Shown: positions 60,881 through 64,000 of the stretch, piece by piece
Position numbering within the stretch: position 1 is the first letter of the stretch
Layout: each line of letters begins with the position of its first letter
From: Synanceia verrucosa
Taxonomy: Eukaryota; Chordata; Actinopteri; Perciformes; Synanceiidae
Direction: 5' to 3'
DNA: 64,000 nt
NCBI GenBank assembly: GCA_029721515.1
Contig: CM056567.1
Span: 4,911,507 to 4,975,506, forward strand
Made by a program: the position numbers and the translations under genes
Notes under the pieces: generated by a model
Databases searched by the model: none
What the model was told of the DNA's origin: nothing
What the model saw: only the letters and a program-made list of their open reading frames with translations

Positions 60881-63558
60881 TTTTTAGAAAGACTTTATTG
60901 TGCCGCACAAGTGAACACTAATGTGGTTTTGCATTTAGTGCACACAATACAGGAGACAGAGAGATAATAAAACATTGCACAGGAAAACAAGGAATAAAAG
61001 TATATAATTTACATCTTGTCATAAATAAAAAAGTCTACACATCAGTGAATATGGAGTGGTTCATTTTACATAAAATACACAACTTCTGAGTGGATGTCTG
61101 CTGCAGCTCCTGTTTTTGTTTTTGGAGGAGAGGTTATGTTGTCAGAGAAAACTGTTGCTGAAGAGAAGTTTCTATGAAAACTGATGGTTTTGCAGAGAAT
61201 CATTCCCCTCGGTTCCATCTGGTCTAAAAATAATTAGATTATTTGTGAACATTTACTTGAGATTTCAGTGTCATATAAATGATCTGACTGGCCGTCAATC
61301 AGAGAAACTGTTAGCAAAATAAATGGACAGTGACAATAAGATGTCTTTACTCAAGCAAATGCCAGATTCAGATACTTCCTTCTGCATGAAAACAGTATGA
61401 TGTCTGTTTTCTTCAATAAATGAATATTAAATGCTTCCCCACTTCTGGTGAAAATAAACTTAAATGAAACAGAGACGTTAATCTAATCTAGAAACGGAAA
61501 CTATTGATTTTTTTTTCTCTTGTAAAGGAGCTATACAGCATGCCCACAGATGAAAAAATAATTTCGGAACGAAGAATCTCCTTCTTTCTGCTGACTGACA
61601 TGATCACTCCTGAGGCCAAAGAGCTGTTTCACATTGTCTGTGGTGACATAAACTGTAAACCTGTCGATCATCTCGTGATGATGGACTGCTCTTCATCTTC
61701 CCCTGCGCTCACTCCCCTCAGAATGAAAGCAAAGAGTCAGAATAACATGAGAAACATGCCATAACTGCTCATCTATCCACCACAGTGCACCCTGCCTGCC
61801 CATCCACACATTTCTCTTTTGCTTTTATGTCTACCTGCTTATCCATGCCTAAAGGGGATGACAGGAGGGACCTTAAAGATCACAAGACGCAATGATATAA
61901 AAATGGAAAAGCCTTTTGAAGTTACAGTTGAAGCACACCAGGATGTAATTTAAGGTAAGCGGTAATAACACACCGAGCTTTCCTTTTCAAGTGAGGCTGT
62001 GCTCCAAAAAGATCTGGAAATCCCTCAATCAGCCTGCAATCGGTTGAAATAAAGACATTGTAGGAAACACAGGTGCACGGCTGGTAAGATGGAACGTGAA
62101 CGTTTTTTTTTTTTAGCAAAAAACAATAAAAGTTAAAATGAGAACATGGAGCCAAACAGCTCATCTGCAACCTGCGTGACGTAAAGTGTTTCTGCATTCG
62201 TTAAAAGAGGCTTTACATGATTATTAAATATGAAATGGATCAAACTACAGACTGTAGCATAGACAGACTGGACTTTAGCAGCAGTACCCCCCCCCCCTTC
62301 CTCCTCGCGGTGGTCAAACAGTTATTATTATGTAGAAGCACAAGCAGAAAAGCGACTGAGTGTGTTATGAAAGCTACTACATACAGTACATCATAGAACA
62401 AGTAGTAAAATAAAACTTCACAATATAATCAAAACTTTCTTTAGCTCAAATAGTAACAGTGTACACAGAATGGAGCAAATTAAGACGACTATACACTCAC
62501 ACTCCTCCACAATGATCAAAACAACTCTGTTTCTTTAAGGCATAGCAGTCGCTTTCACCTCTTAACGCATCGCCATTTCATCTTCTAAACAGGATGGCGG
62601 CATGAAGAATGGCAGCTTGGCTTTTAATTATCTGTTCACTGTTCGTGGAGACTGAAAATAATATTTCTCCTGCAGCCAAATGATGCATGTTTAATCTCAT
62701 CTACTGACTATGTAAGGTTGTAGAGGCAGGACCGACATTTAGCCTGGTTCATTATTAAATTGCTTTATAATGTCCAATAGTGTGGAGTCATTTGGATTGC
62801 TGGTCATGGTTTGCGGCATTTTAAATCCTCTTAAAAGGAAAAAAAAAAAAGGTTTTGCTCCCACTGTGAGATTCTACGTTTAAACTGGAATGTGTAAGAA
62901 ACTCCATAAGTGTCCTCTCTAAAACTGAGGGAATGAGCCCAACTGTGCCTCCGTATAGCTGACAGGTGAATGTCAGTAAGGTCGTCTATGATATATTATC
63001 ATGTTACACAGTTCGCCTGGGTGTGTCTCTCTCTGAAAGCTTTCTGAGGTCTGATAATCTGGTTCTCGGATTTCCTCTTTTCCAAACTGTCCCTCTGACA
63101 TTGTGTCTGTCTGGATTATAGATTTAGAAAAGACTAAAGGTTCAGGTTGACAGAGCAGTACAAAGAAGAACAAAAAGATCAGACTGGACTTCTTTGACGT
63201 GGACATGTTTCACCAGATGTAACGCTGAGGATTCTGGGAACTGTGGTCTTTGGATCAGTCGGTACCTGAGGTGCCTAATTTTAAGGCAACATAAAAGAGC
63301 TTCAGCTTAGGTGAGTTTTTTTTGGTGCCATAAATCTTGAGTTATAGGGAGAGTGGGGAAGGTTGATGATTTAAAAGGGGGAAGACAGAGGAGAAGAAGT
63401 GTTGTATTGATCCCCAGAGAGAGGAAAGGTATTAAAGAGAGCTCAGGGGCTCTGGGGTTGATTCGGTCCCAGCCAGCTGTACTCCTCTGGGGTACAAATC
63501 ATCAATAGCTGGGCTTAAAAACAAAGGTCTCTGTTGGGCTTTACCATCTGCTGTTTCT
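60880..63558 (-). other. Probable long 3' UTR of tinagl1
   Basis: After the tinagl1 stop codon at 63,559 I see no further exon. AATAAA on the minus strand at 60,899-60,894 is followed on that strand by a GT-rich stretch (GTGGTGAACAC, GTTTGTGTTG), which fits a cleavage site. That would make a 3' UTR of about 2.6 kb. An earlier cleavage site cannot be excluded. A minus-strand ZNF143-like motif (ACCACAGTTCCCAGAATCC) lies at about 63,231-63,249. Confidence 0.35.
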
Positions 63559-63726
63559 CTAAATGTGCCGGCGACGATGGTGGTGGTGATGGTTGTGCAT
63601 GTCCTCCATCGTGATCCTGCCCCACACGCCAATCACAAAAGTTTCAATCTCACACTCGTTTTCCCCGCGAGCGATACGGAAGTAGCCGTTCTCTCCCCAG
63701 TTCTTTCCCCAGGAGTTGGCAGCGAT
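63559..63726 (-). CDS. tinagl1: TINAGL1, last coding exon (partial gene)
   Basis: Tubulointerstitial nephritis antigen-like 1 is a secreted matricellular protein with a cathepsin-B-like C1A peptidase domain that is catalytically dead in the family. This exon (55 residues plus stop) begins at an AG acceptor and opens with IAANSWGKNWGENGYFRIAR, the conserved NSWG-xxWGExGYF block that holds the Asn of the C1A triad. ECEIE, FVIGVWGR and MEDM follow and match TINAGL1 rather than TINAG. The tail is HNHHHHHRRRHI, where the human protein ends in a short GHH as I recall. All upstream exons lie beyond the right edge. Confidence 0.9.
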   Translation of the reverse strand: MAANSWGKNWGENGYFRIARGENECEIETFVIGVWGRITMEDMHNHHHHHRRRHI

Positions 63727-64000
63727 CTGGAAAGAAAATAGAGCCAGACAGATGAGGCGGATTTTATTTTGAGAATGCACATAGATTCCCTGGTTATTTT
63801 CATGCACATGAGGCAAATATTAGAAAACTATCAAACAATGTTTGATAGTTATTGGGTTTGTTTTGCACAATGAAAATATTAATTGGCAGCTTATGTTTGC
63901 GTACTTATGCTCCTTAGTTTTTGTAGATTTTTGTATCTTGTTGTATTGTTTAGATTATTGGTTTTGCACGATACTGCATTTTTGCATTATTCTACTCTGT
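63727..64000 (-). other. tinagl1 last intron, partial
   Basis: Pyrimidine-rich acceptor tract next to 63,727 on the minus strand. No further exon was seen up to the window end. A short palindrome-like pair (AACTATCAAACA / TGTTTGATAGTT) lies at about 63,826-63,850. Confidence 0.7.

Noticed and set aside
61504..61764. 86-aa plus-strand frame
   Set aside because: Lies opposite the probable tinagl1 3' UTR; no conserved motif or splice context.

Overview
The window is vertebrate nuclear DNA, most likely from a teleost fish. The genes are split into short exons with GT-AG introns. The proteins match vertebrate families (shugoshin, a ZNF385 zinc-finger protein, Rab25, ubiquilin-4, LIM2/MP20, TINAGL1). 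The non-coding DNA carries long CA/GT microsatellites and tRNA-derived SINEs of types common in fish. No prokaryotic operon, phage, CRISPR or plasmid-like system is visible.

Layout. Positions 1-18,215 are one uninterrupted satellite array of about 105 tandem monomers of about 173 bp (roughly 24% GC, each with the 14-bp palindrome CATACTATAGTATG or a variant). The array ends at about 18,216-18,480 in diverged monomers lying in the opposite orientation. Its left end lies outside the window. Next come sgo1 (complete, minus strand, 9 coding exons, 19,210-22,405), a roughly 5-kb gene desert, and a ZNF385-family gene (complete, minus, 8 coding exons, 28,199-40,297, best match znf385d). A second gene desert (40.6-45.1 kb) is followed by rab25 (complete, minus, 5 exons, 45,157-46,699), ubqln4 (complete, minus, 11 exons, 49,482-54,523) and lim2 (complete, plus, 4 coding exons, 56,875-57,771). 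The last coding exon of tinagl1 (minus, 63,559-63,726) is at the right edge. All exon chains were built by hand; every junction keeps the reading frame, and the lengths (656, 393, 219, 596 and 173 aa) agree with vertebrate orthologues or the family.

The genes are not a functional cluster. Sgo1 protects centromeric cohesin, the ZNF385 protein is a nuclear RNA/DNA-binding zinc-finger protein, Rab25 directs apical recycling endosomes in epithelia, ubiquilin-4 shuttles ubiquitinated clients to the proteasome, LIM2 is a lens-fibre junction protein and TINAGL1 is a matricellular protein. The rab25/ubqln4 proximity is also seen in mammals; the rest looks like a fish-specific gene order.

The most unusual content is the satellite array: its long-range internal duplications, helically spaced A-tracts and palindrome, inverted decayed edge and one small foreign insertion. 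Smaller points are a CRE/CCAAT/CHR-like arrangement upstream of sgo1, a duplicated intronic segment with ZNF143-like motifs in the ZNF385 gene, SINEs with intact target-site duplications, and a perfect 21-bp-arm hairpin at 60.33 kb.
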